From: JBBQWT01 sp038210375
GTDB lineage: Bacteria > Acidobacteriota > Terriglobia > Terriglobales > Acidobacteriaceae
DNA length: 64,000 nt
Direction of reading: 5' to 3'
Assembly (NCBI GenBank): GCA_038210375.1
Contig: JBBQWT010000011.1
Span: 1 to 64,000, forward strand
The notes beneath the pieces are model-generated. The model did no database searches. It was not told the DNA's origin and saw only the letters and a program-made list of their open reading frames with translations. This document shows, in pieces, positions 1-7,885 of this stretch. Both the position numbers and the translations under genes were made by a program. Every line of letters starts with the position of its first letter. Positions within the stretch are counted from its first letter, which is position 1.

Positions 1-384
1 GGACTTTCCGGCCATTCCGACGGCGACGTTTTGCTGCATGCCATCACCGACGCGCTGCTGGGCGCGATCGCCGCAGGCGATATCGGCAATTTTTTTCCAT
101 CCACTGACGCCCGCTGGAAAAACGCGGACTCCGCCGTCTTCCTGCAGAAGGCGCTGGAGAAGGTGGGCGAGGCAGGTTATGCGATCGTGAATCTCGACTC
201 TACGCTGATCCTCAATGAACCGCGTATCGGCCCGCATCGCGACGCCATCCAGCGACACCTTGCCGAGCTCCTGAAAATTGATGCCAGCGCCGTCGGTATA
301 AAAGCCAAGACCCCCGAAGGCATGGGGACCGATGATGCCGCTATCGCACACGTAGCAATCCTGCTGGAAAAAAAGCTCAGTTGA
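1..384 (+). CDS. ispF: 2-C-methyl-D-erythritol 2,4-cyclodiphosphate synthase, C-terminal part (5' cut by window)
   Basis: Converts CDP-methylerythritol 2-phosphate to the cyclic diphosphate in the MEP isoprenoid pathway. The reading frame is open from base 1, so the gene starts outside the window. The visible part begins inside the family motif GLSGHSDGDVLLHA, whose last His is the third metal ligand; the first metal ligands (DxH) lie upstream and are not seen. The motif DIGNFFPSTD and the C-terminal block KTPEGMGTDDAAIAHVAILL match the normal IspF end (family about 160 residues, 127 or so visible). In many bacteria ispF is fused to or follows ispD; that cannot be judged here. It converges with the receiver gene at 420-2579. 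Confidence 0.95.
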   Translation, partial: GLSGHSDGDVLLHAITDALLGAIAAGDIGNFFPSTDARWKNADSAVFLQKALEKVGEAGYAIVNLDSTLILNEPRIGPHRDAIQRHLAELLKIDASAVGIKAKTPEGMGTDDAAIAHVAILLEKKLS

Positions 385-419
385 AAACCGAACCGTGGGA
401 TGGGAGCGTGAGCCAGGCT

Positions 420-2579
420 TTAAACGCCCGGCTTCTGTTCTTTCAACTGCCGGGTGATTTCCGCGACCAGATTGGGGCGGAGTTGATCCATTACGTTCTG
501 CACCAGGCGGGCCACCGTCTCTTCGTTGAAGTGTTCCACGGTTGCGGGCGCCTCGCTCGCGGCGGAGGAAGACCCTTCCGGGGCAGGCTCTGGCGCGGCC
601 GGATGCGGGTTCTGAATCAAGTGGATCTGTTCGGCGGGCGAAGCCGGCGACGGGCGCTGCGGTTCGTCGCCGGCGGCAAGAATATCGTCCTCGAAATCGG
701 GATGGCTGGCCCCTTGGTCCTGCTGGGCTGCGCTGCGATCCCGCACCGGTTCCGTGTACATGGCGGGCGCGTCAGCCGCCATGCCTACCACCACCGGCTC
801 GGGATTATCCAAGCCAAAGCGCGTAGGGAAGGCGTTCGACATTTCCAGGGGATCAGCGATCAACGCTGGGTCGGCGCCGCTGGGCACTACGAACTTTGTG
901 GGCTCGCCCAGAATGTCATCGTGTTCGAGCTCCGCTTGAATGCGTTGTTGCACAGCATCGGGAACAGGCGTGGCGGCGGCAAATCCATGTACGCGGCCGG
1001 GGTCCGGCGCTTCAAGGATGTCGTCCTCTTCGAGCTCCGGCTCCGGCTCCGGCTCGATGTCGACGGCGCTGTCCATGGGCAAGCTGGCAAATTTAGGACG
1101 CTGGGCCGGCGCAGTGCCGTGCGCAGTCTGGGTTTCGACCCGCGGCGCGGCGGCAGTTGGGGAAACTTGCGATGCCGTATCTGAGGATGAACCCGCAGGC
1201 GGCGCGGCCGCGCCGATATCCAGTATGTCTTCGTCGTGGCGCTCGCCTGAGTACGCAGGGGCGGCAGCCGGCGCATGCTTAGCGGACGGCGCAACGGACG
1301 CGGCAGCGGGCATGCCCCAGGGCTCGGGAGGTACTGGGGGCGGTGCTGAAGTTTTCGCAGGGGCCGGCCAGGCCTTTGATACCGGCGGAGCAACCGATAC
1401 CGCTTCCCATTCTTGCAGCGGGTCGGGAGCAGGCGGTGCGGACGACTTGGGTTGGGGCGTCTCGAAAGGGCTAGCCCAGGCATTGGTCATTGCAAACTGG
1501 GCCGGAGCCACATTACTGCCGGCGGGAGCTTCCGGCGCAGCGTGGAGGTGGGCGGCGGTCGATGAATCATGCGCTGCGGCTGGGGTCGGGACCACGGGAG
1601 TCCCCAAAACCTTTGGGGTTTCCGCGCCAGAAAAGTTGGTATAGATGGGCTGGGTATCGTTAGGTCCTGGCGGGGGCGCGGCTACCACAGCTTCGGGGCG
1701 CTGCGGAGTATTGGCGGCAGCGGCGGTAGCAGCGACTGCTGCAGCTCCTGCCGCGGCGCCTGCCATCTCGGTGGCCAGCGATTCCGGCATCTTTTCCGTG
1801 ACCGCCGAATGTTCCGGGGTGACTCGGTTTTCTTCGAAGCCGGCGAATGCCGCCGGAGATTGGCCCGCCGGCGAATGCACGTTGCCGGCCTCGCGGGTAT
1901 AGAAACCGGACTCTTCATCTCCGGGAATGGTTTCGGGAGCGCTGGTGAAATCCGATGCCGCTGAAGTGGCTGCGGGGGGTTCTGGTGTTACCGAAAATTT
2001 ACTGGAAGCCGCGCTTTCGCTTTCGCCAAAAAAATCACCAAACGCGGGCGCCGAACCTTCCTCGCGCGACATTTCCATGGCCGGCGCAGCCGGCGCTTCT
2101 TCGGGGTCGGATTCTTCGGCGGCGGACATCGACCATTGGCTCTGAGCGGCTGAGGGACGCGCCGCCGGCTTGGGCGCCGAACGCGCGCGCGCCGCCTCGA
2201 TTTTCGACTCAAACTGCTGCATGACGGTCAGTAGGTCGCTGGCCTCAAACGGCTTTACGATCACTCCATCGGCCTGCACGCGGGCGCCGTCTTCGGGGCG
2301 GTAGGGTTCCATCTTGCCCACCGTCAGCAGCACCGGGATGGAAGCGGTGGCGCGTTCAGCCCTGATCTTTTCGCAGATCTCAAGCCCCGAATAGCCGGGC
2401 ATAAAAATATCGAGGATCAGAACGTCCGGCGCTGATTCCTGAATTTTCTTATATGCGGCAGCTCCATTGCTGACCACTGTAACTTCGTAGCCAGCCTCGC
2501 CGAGAATGGTCTTAGCCATATTCTGAGCGGTGATGCTGTCGTCAGCGAAAAGGACTTTGAGTGACTGTTTTAAAGCCAA
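420..2579 (-). CDS. Response regulator receiver protein with very long disordered Pro/Ala-rich tail
   Basis: 719 residues. The N-terminal ~125 residues are a CheY-like receiver domain: acidic pair D13/D14, phospho-acceptor D57 in LDIFMPG, T86 and K109 in KPF are all present, so phosphorylation should be possible. Residues ~135-675 are low-complexity, rich in Pro, Ala, Glu and Ser, with no recognisable fold. The last ~40 residues form a predicted amphipathic helix (VARLVQNVMDQLRPNLVAEI). No DNA-binding or enzymatic output domain is seen. Within the tail a motif of the form [E/H][D/E]DIL occurs four times, near residues 450, 520, 553 and 630. The architecture suggests an adaptor or polar hub protein rather than a transcription factor; this is inference. 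No adjacent histidine kinase. The start ATG at 2579 directly precedes the receiver fold. Confidence 0.85.
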   Translation of the reverse strand: MALKQSLKVLFADDSITAQNMAKTILGEAGYEVTVVSNGAAAYKKIQESAPDVLILDIFMPGYSGLEICEKIRAERATASIPVLLTVGKMEPYRPEDGARVQADGVIVKPFEASDLLTVMQQFESKIEAARARSAPKPAARPSAAQSQWSMSAAEESDPEEAPAAPAMEMSREEGSAPAFGDFFGESESAASSKFSVTPEPPAATSAASDFTSAPETIPGDEESGFYTREAGNVHSPAGQSPAAFAGFEENRVTPEHSAVTEKMPESLATEMAGAAAGAAAVAATAAAANTPQRPEAVVAAPPPGPNDTQPIYTNFSGAETPKVLGTPVVPTPAAAHDSSTAAHLHAAPEAPAGSNVAPAQFAMTNAWASPFETPQPKSSAPPAPDPLQEWEAVSVAPPVSKAWPAPAKTSAPPPVPPEPWGMPAAASVAPSAKHAPAAAPAYSGERHDEDILDIGAAAPPAGSSSDTASQVSPTAAAPRVETQTAHGTAPAQRPKFASLPMDSAVDIEPEPEPELEEDDILEAPDPGRVHGFAAATPVPDAVQQRIQAELEHDDILGEPTKFVVPSGADPALIADPLEMSNAFPTRFGLDNPEPVVVGMAADAPAMYTEPVRDRSAAQQDQGASHPDFEDDILAAGDEPQRPSPASPAEQIHLIQNPHPAAPEPAPEGSSSAASEAPATVEHFNEETVARLVQNVMDQLRPNLVAEITRQLKEQKPGV

Positions 2580-2701
2580 GTGTCGATACCCGCGGATACT
2601 TCCTTATCTCTAAAACCGTACTGTGTATCAACCTGCAAGTCAATTCATGCCGCAGCGATGTACTTTGATGATAAACACCTGGATTTCGGGGTTGAACCGA
2701 A

Positions 2702-2730
2702 AACAATTTCTTTCTTTGAAAGAAATTGTT
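2702..2730. repeat. Perfect 13-bp inverted repeat, AT-rich hairpin
   Basis: The arms AACAATTTCTTTC (2702-2714) and GAAAGAAATTGTT (2718-2730) are exact complements around a 3-base TTT loop. It lies about 120-150 bp upstream of the receiver gene start and outside the foldback repeat that begins at 2799. It could be an operator for a dimeric regulator or an RNA hairpin; no T-tract makes it a classical terminator. Confidence 0.7.
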
Positions 2731-2798
2731 GACGCTGGTGAACGTGGTGGTGACGATCCCAACGTAGTCTCGCCCTGGAGAAAATACCCATATCAGTT

Positions 2799-3097
2799 GT
2801 CATTCTGACGTTCCCTGGCTTTATGGGGTTAAGGGATAACCTCTGCTTCGCGACAGATCTTTCGCTCTGTGGGGTACCCCCAGGCATCGCGGTCCATTGT
2901 CATTTCCCAAGCGAAATGGGTCGAGGTTTTGGGCCTAAAGGAAACGCCGGATCGCAGTTCGAATAAGGAAATTCAAAGTCAGGATGGTGGGCTCTGTTTT
3001 ATTGATAACGTGGTAGGGAGAAACATCGCAGGGAAATATTTGTTGAGCAGTAGGGGTTCTGCCTCACCCCGGTAAAGCCGGGGGTCGTCAGAATGAC
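2799..3097. repeat. Foldback (MITE-like) repeat element, copy 1, degenerate
   Basis: Both ends carry GTCATTCTGACG in inverted orientation, followed by related C-rich blocks (2811-2845 on the left; the complement of 3050-3085 on the right). The right arm matches the copy at 41163-41436 closely, including the blocks GTAGGGGTTCT and GGGAAATATTTGT. The left arm has drifted. It fills most of the 598-bp gap between the receiver gene (start 2579) and bamD (stop 3178). I see no ORF or transposase inside. Element ends were set by the terminal 12-mer and are approximate. Confidence 0.7.
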
Positions 3098-3177
3098 ATC
3101 CGCGTTTTAGATTTTTTCAGCCTCGATACAACAGCCGCGCTCTAGTTCCTTTCAACATGAGGTGACAACTGCTCAGG

Positions 3178-4497
3178 CTAAAACGGAACCAGCTTGCGCA
3201 GCACCGATTTCTTTTTCTTCTTACTGGTGGATTCCTTCACCTTGGGGTCGGTACTGTCGGCCCTGGTTGCAGTGGTCGCGTCGGAAGTGGGCGCCGCCTC
3301 GTTGACCTGTGCGGGAGCGGCCCCTGGAGTTATGGTTAACTCCGGCGCGGATTTGTCATCGGGCGGGCCGGAGCGCGGAGTGGCTTCACTGGCGTCGGGA
3401 GCGCCCTTGCCGACAGTCTCGACGCTCACTGAGCCGTTGCCGGTCTTGCCTTCAGCCACCCGGCCGGCGTTGCGCAGGATCTCTGGGGCGTTGGTCGGGT
3501 CGGGGTCGGTCATGGTGGGCTCGCCCCGGGTGGCGGCGGCGGCCACGTCGGGGCCCCGCTTGAAGTTAAGCATCAGGCGATTGCGCAAATTGGTTTCCGA
3601 CCGGCTTTCCTGTTCGCTCTTATTGAGAGCGATCGCCGCGGCGGTGGCCACGGGAACAGGCTTCTGCAGCGCCTGTAATCGTTCTTTGGCGTCATCGGCG
3701 CGCGACATGAGGGGGTAGCGAGTGAGAATTCTGGCGTATGACCCGGCTGCCGACTGGGTGAAATCGGAGATCAGCTTGGCCTTGGCCACTTCGGACATTC
3801 TATTTTCGCGAACGATCCCGATTTCCCCTTCATAAGCAGTGCCCAGCAGGTACAAAGCTTCATCGGCGCGGCTGTACAGCGGGTAAGCGTCGGTGAGGGA
3901 CTTCAAGCGCGCGATGGCCGCCGGCCATGATTCCCGCAGCGCGTAAAAACGGCCGATGCGATACTCGCGCTCCGCCAGAACTTCCTGCACTTCGAGCAGG
4001 CGGCGCTTGGCTTCGGGCACCAGTTTGCTGTCACTGAACTGCTGAATGAGCTCGCGGTATTCATCTTCGGCGCGCTTGGCATGGGTGTAGTCGCGGTCCG
4101 CTTTTTCCATCTGGCGATAGTGAATGTTGGCGACTTTGAGCTGCGCTTCGGCGGCTTCCGGCATTTTGGGGAAAAAGGTGATGAAGTCCTTATATTCAGC
4201 TTCGGCTTGGGCGAGCGCGGTGGTGGTGCCTTCGGCGTACCAGGAATCTCCCACCGATAGCTTGGCGCGGGCGATGTATTCAGAGTCGGGGTAGGTGTTG
4301 ATCAAGGTTTGCAGAGTGATGCGGGAAACGTCATAGCGGCCGTGCTTGAGGTCGTCCATGGCGCGATCGTAAAGAACTTTGTCAGGCTGCTTGGAATTCA
4401 GATTGGCGATGGGATTTTTGGACTTGTTATGGGTGCAGGCCGCGCTCGCCAGCATTATTACGGTGACCAGGCTGAATAAAAGGGCTTTACGTATCAT
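3178..4497 (-). CDS. bamD: Outer membrane assembly lipoprotein BamD-like, with long C-terminal tail
   Basis: BamD is the TPR lipoprotein of the BAM complex that inserts beta-barrel proteins in the outer membrane. The chosen ATG at 4497 has a GAGAGG ribosome site 7 bases upstream and gives a signal peptide ending in the lipobox LASAAC, with the lipidated Cys around residue 20; the frame stays open to 4581. TPR-type helices run over residues ~40-270 (for example YDRAMDDLKHGRYDVSRITLQ). E. coli BamD is about 245 residues, whereas this protein is 439. The extra ~160 residues are Ala/Pro/Thr-rich and end in a lysine cluster followed by SVLRKLVPF. Follows rpe on the same strand with a 99-bp gap. 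Confidence 0.88.
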   Translation of the reverse strand: MIRKALLFSLVTVIMLASAACTHNKSKNPIANLNSKQPDKVLYDRAMDDLKHGRYDVSRITLQTLINTYPDSEYIARAKLSVGDSWYAEGTTTALAQAEAEYKDFITFFPKMPEAAEAQLKVANIHYRQMEKADRDYTHAKRAEDEYRELIQQFSDSKLVPEAKRRLLEVQEVLAEREYRIGRFYALRESWPAAIARLKSLTDAYPLYSRADEALYLLGTAYEGEIGIVRENRMSEVAKAKLISDFTQSAAGSYARILTRYPLMSRADDAKERLQALQKPVPVATAAAIALNKSEQESRSETNLRNRLMLNFKRGPDVAAAATRGEPTMTDPDPTNAPEILRNAGRVAEGKTGNGSVSVETVGKGAPDASEATPRSGPPDDKSAPELTITPGAAPAQVNEAAPTSDATTATRADSTDPKVKESTSKKKKKSVLRKLVPF

Positions 4498-4596
4498 TGG
4501 AACCTCTCTCACCTTGTACTTCGCTTTAAGAATTCGTAAGAAAATCGTCATCACGGCATTCCGCCGCGAGAGCTGTGTCACCGGCCCAGGCCAGGC

Positions 4597-5271
4597 TTAA
4601 ACCCTTACTCGCCGCGCCTGTTCCGCTGATTTCAAAATGCGGCGCGCGGCTTCCCGCGGGTCTTTATCGCCAAAGACGGCGCTTCCCACCACCAGAATTT
4701 CGGCGCCCGCGCGCACCACCAGAGCAGCCGTCTCTTCGGTGATTCCGCCATCGACCTCGATGCGGAAATTGGCCTTGCGGTTCTCGCGCATTTCCACCAG
4801 TTGTTCGATCTTGCGCACCGAATCGGGCAGGAACTTCTGCCCCCCAAAACCGGGGTTGACCGACATAATGAGGACGAGATCGACTAGGTCCAGAACCTCG
4901 GTCAGCGTGTGCACCGGAGTTGCCGGGTTGACCACGACCCCGCAGTTCAGCCCGCGTGACTTGATCAGGTTCAGGGTGCGATTGAGATGCGGGCAGGCTT
5001 CCTGGTGCACCGAAATCCAATTCGCGCCAGCGTCCGCAAATGCCGGAATGAATGCGTCGGCATTGGAAATCATCAGGTGGCAATCCAGTGTGGCCTTGGT
5101 GTACTTGCGCAGCGCAGCCACCACCGGCGGCCCTATGGTCAGGTTGGGAACGAAATGGCCGTCCATGGCGTCCACGTGCAGGATGGTGGCTCCGCCTTCT
5201 ACCGCGAGGCTTGTCTGGTCCGCCAGGTGGGCGAAATCACACGCCAGGATTGAGGGGGCAAGTTCTATCAA
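4597..5271 (-). CDS. rpe: Ribulose-phosphate 3-epimerase
   Basis: Interconverts D-ribulose 5-phosphate and D-xylulose 5-phosphate in the pentose phosphate pathway. 224 residues, the normal family length, as a single TIM barrel. Family motifs are complete: SILACDF, the metal ligands H32 and D34 in HVDAMDGHFVPN, H65 in LDCHLMI, MSVNPGFGGQKF, and the C-terminal EVDGGI and GSAVFG phosphate-binding segments. The start codon is TTG (5271), because MIELAPSILACDF is the canonical N-terminus and no in-frame ATG lies nearby. A possible extended -10 element (TGCTACAAT on the minus strand, around 5316-5324) lies upstream. Confidence 0.97.
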   Translation of the reverse strand: MIELAPSILACDFAHLADQTSLAVEGGATILHVDAMDGHFVPNLTIGPPVVAALRKYTKATLDCHLMISNADAFIPAFADAGANWISVHQEACPHLNRTLNLIKSRGLNCGVVVNPATPVHTLTEVLDLVDLVLIMSVNPGFGGQKFLPDSVRKIEQLVEMRENRKANFRIEVDGGITEETAALVVRAGAEILVVGSAVFGDKDPREAARRILKSAEQARRVRV

Positions 5272-5360
5272 AATAAGGCCAATCGTAAAGCAACCACGGT
5301 GAAAAGCTTCCTAAAATTGTAGCATGCAGCGGCCTTTGAGGCCGCCGTAATCAGGCGGTC

Positions 5361-6227
5361 TTACGCCGGAGCGTCGCGGTGAATCTTCCGCGGGTCGGGG
5401 ACGTGCGCCCGCGGATAATAAAGGTCCTCGATCGCGGTTTTGACCTTCGCTGCCAGGGCATCGGCCTGACGAAGGGTGTAGCCCTCGGTCGAGATCGGCG
5501 GTCCTGCCACCAGTTGCAGCGGGTGGGGACGGACGTGGAAGTGGTTCATGGGCAAAGTTTCAAGGGTACCGGCCAGGGCGATGGGGATGATTTCGGCGTG
5601 GGCCTTGATGGCTACGTAAAATGCTCCATTCAAGAACGGCTGGATCTCGCCGGAGGTCGAGCGGCTGCCCTCGGGAAAGACCACCACCGGCATCCCCTGC
5701 TTCAACGTTTCGGCGGCGCGGTTGAGGCCGCGCAGCGAGGCGCGGGCATTGCTGCTGTCCACTTCGATCTGGCCGGAGCGCCGCAGATGCCAGCCGATCA
5801 CCGCGTAATGAAAGACCTCTCGCTTGGCGATGATGCGGAAGGGAAATGGCAGGTTGGCATAAAGGACGGGGATATCGAGGGAGGACAAATGGTTGGCGGC
5901 AAACAATCGCGGCGGAAACGGCGCCAGGTATTCCGCGCCCACCACCGTCACCGGAGTGCCCAGCGTGGCCAGTATCATCTTTGACCAAAAGCGCGCGAGC
6001 CAGTGCTGAAATTTGCCATGGCGATCGAAAAACGATGACGACAGCGATATCGCGCCCAGCACCCCGGTGTAAAGAAAGATCAGGGGAATAAAAAAAACAA
6101 AAGACCGTAACCAGCTGATCGCATACGGGGTGCGGTAGCGGGCGGCGTCCGCCGCCGGAGAAACCCTGAGGTCGGTTTGTGCCCGGGCTGCTCGATCGGC
6201 ACGCGATCCTGGTATCTCGCCGGCCAT
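5361..6227 (-). CDS. plsC: 1-acyl-sn-glycerol-3-phosphate acyltransferase
   Basis: Acylates lysophosphatidic acid to phosphatidic acid at the inner membrane. The HX4D catalytic motif is present as NHLSSLD and the substrate-binding motif as FPEGSRS; later blocks ALAGTLETLP and VAGPPIS also fit the PlsC family. A hydrophobic segment (SFVFFIPLIFLYTGVLGAIS) precedes the catalytic domain. The ATG at 6227 is preferred because it falls one base after the folC stop codon, a typical coupled arrangement; the open frame continues upstream inside folC to 6332 but adds non-conserved sequence. Confidence 0.92.
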   Translation of the reverse strand: MAGEIPGSRADRAARAQTDLRVSPAADAARYRTPYAISWLRSFVFFIPLIFLYTGVLGAISLSSSFFDRHGKFQHWLARFWSKMILATLGTPVTVVGAEYLAPFPPRLFAANHLSSLDIPVLYANLPFPFRIIAKREVFHYAVIGWHLRRSGQIEVDSSNARASLRGLNRAAETLKQGMPVVVFPEGSRSTSGEIQPFLNGAFYVAIKAHAEIIPIALAGTLETLPMNHFHVRPHPLQLVAGPPISTEGYTLRQADALAAKVKTAIEDLYYPRAHVPDPRKIHRDAPA

Positions 6228-6228
6228 C

Positions 6229-7686
6229 TTAGCTCTTACCCAGAAGCTGCAAAGCCTCCCCCACGATGTATATCGACCCGGTGATGACCAGTAACAAATT
6301 ACCGGCAGTTGGCGGCGCTGGTCCAGGGGCATCGCCGTTGTGCGCCGCCACCGCGCTCACTATGTCGCGTACCCGTTGCAACGCATCCGCCACGGTGGGC
6401 ACGGCGCTCATCTCGGTGGCGGTGCGGCCGGCGGCGGCGCGAATTTCTTCCGGTGTGGCGGCGCGCGGAATCCTGGCCTGGGTAAGGACCACATGATCGG
6501 CCAGGGGAAAGAGAATCTCGGCGATCTCGCCGATGGCTTTATCGCGCATGGCGCCAAAAATAAAGATAAAGCGGTGTTCGGGGCAGTACTCCGACAGCGT
6601 GGAACGCAGGGCCCATGCTCCGGCGGGGTTGTGGCCCACATCCAGAATGATTCCCGGCAATCCACCGGAGGCGGGGACAAACTGAAACCTGCCGGGCCAT
6701 TCGGTTTCGCGGATTCCGCGCTCGATCTGGCCGGCCTTCAGGGGGAAGCCAAATTGCTTCAGCTCCAGCGCCGCGGCAATGGCCAGCGCCACGTTGCGCA
6801 ACTGGTGGCGCCCCACCAGCGGAGATTCCACGGTGATCTCGTCATCGCCGGCGCGGCCGTCTCCCAGGCTCAAGCGGTAGCGGCTGCGAAATTCTGGAAC
6901 CGCATCCCGATCCACCGCCGGCGTATCGGGCGTCAAATTTCCGTTCTGCCGTCCGGCGGCGCCGGCGCCCGGCGATACCGGCGGCACAAATCGCGCGGCG
7001 CTCACCGCACGGGCATTGCGCTCGACGCAGATTCGACCGATCACCTCATTGGCCTGGGGATGCTGGGGAAGCGTGACCAGCAATCCCCCGGGGCGGATGA
7101 TCCCGGCTTTTTCGGCGGCAATTTCGCCGATGGTTTCTCCCAGATATTTCTGGTGATCGAGGGCGATGTCGGTGATCACCGCGAGGCAGGAACTGGCCGC
7201 GTTGGTGGCGTCCAGCCGGCCTCCCATTCCCACTTCCAGAACCGCCAGATCGATTCCTGCGCTGGCAAAATACTCGAAGGCCATGGCCGTAACCATCTCA
7301 AAAAAACTAGGGTGCCGCGGCAGCCCGCCGGTGGCCTCCAGTTGACGGGCCGCAACTTCCACTCGGTGATGGATCTCGGCAAACTCCGGATCGCTGATGG
7401 TTTCGCCGTCAATACGGATGCGCTCTTTGATGGAGACGAGGTGGGGCGACGTAAACAGGCCGGTACGGTAACCGCCCGCACGCAGGATTGAGAAAAGTGT
7501 CGCTGATGTCGATCCCTTGCCGTTGGTGCCGGCAATCAGCACCGAAGGAAAGCGGCGTTCAGGGTTGCCCAGCACGGCCAGCAGGCGCCGCATGTGATCG
7601 AGATCGAATTTAATCGCGGGGGATCCGCTGAGCTCATGGCCCAGGCGAAGCAGTTCTGCAACGGACGCGGCGTAGGAATCGGGCAC
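6229..7686 (-). CDS. folC: Bifunctional folylpolyglutamate synthase / dihydrofolate synthase
   Basis: Adds glutamate to dihydropteroate or folates in an ATP-dependent, Mur-ligase-like reaction. The P-loop GTNGKGST is near residue 53, followed by LFTSPHLVSIKERIRIDGE, the conserved VGMGGRLDATN block and DIALDHQKYLGETIGEIAAEKAGI. The C-terminal Mur-ligase domain includes LDVGHNPAGA. Length 485 is slightly above the usual ~430; the extra residues sit in a Pro/Gly/Asn-rich loop around residues 230-260. It is followed directly by plsC, and separated from the upstream cyclase gene by a terminator. Confidence 0.95.
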   Translation of the reverse strand: MPDSYAASVAELLRLGHELSGSPAIKFDLDHMRRLLAVLGNPERRFPSVLIAGTNGKGSTSATLFSILRAGGYRTGLFTSPHLVSIKERIRIDGETISDPEFAEIHHRVEVAARQLEATGGLPRHPSFFEMVTAMAFEYFASAGIDLAVLEVGMGGRLDATNAASSCLAVITDIALDHQKYLGETIGEIAAEKAGIIRPGGLLVTLPQHPQANEVIGRICVERNARAVSAARFVPPVSPGAGAAGRQNGNLTPDTPAVDRDAVPEFRSRYRLSLGDGRAGDDEITVESPLVGRHQLRNVALAIAAALELKQFGFPLKAGQIERGIRETEWPGRFQFVPASGGLPGIILDVGHNPAGAWALRSTLSEYCPEHRFIFIFGAMRDKAIGEIAEILFPLADHVVLTQARIPRAATPEEIRAAAGRTATEMSAVPTVADALQRVRDIVSAVAAHNGDAPGPAPPTAGNLLLVITGSIYIVGEALQLLGKS

Positions 7687-7826
7687 GGTTCAGATTTTAG
7701 CTGACTGCGGGGAAATCCCGCGGCTTGCGGTTGGGCTTCTCCGCCAGCCTGGAATGCGGGAAGGAAATTACCTCGGTAACTTGCGGGTAAAAACCGTCGC
7801 CGGTACTCTCACCTAAGAAGTGTTAC

Positions 7827-7879
7827 AAAAAAATAAAAGGGTCGGCGCTTTCGGGGGGAAGCGGCGGCCTTTTTATTTA
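7827..7879 (-). terminator. Rho-independent terminator after the FHA-GAF-cyclase gene
   Basis: A stem of about 18 bp with one mismatch and some G-T pairs is formed by AAAAGGGTCGGCGCTTTC (7835-7852) and the complementary block ending in GGCCTTTTT (7857-7873). On the minus strand the second arm is followed by a run of T residues (CCTTTTATTTTTTT). It lies just past the stop codon at 7886 and could also work in the plus direction. Confidence 0.75.
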
Positions 7880-7885
7880 GAGCGG

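Noticed and set aside
5329..5345. Hairpin GCGGCC...GGCCGC between plsC and rpe as a terminator.
   Set aside because: It has no T-tract on either strand and a -10-like element follows directly; too weak to call.
6340..7491. A 383-residue plus-strand open frame opposite folC.
   Set aside because: Same reason: it lies wholly inside folC, whose motifs are complete.
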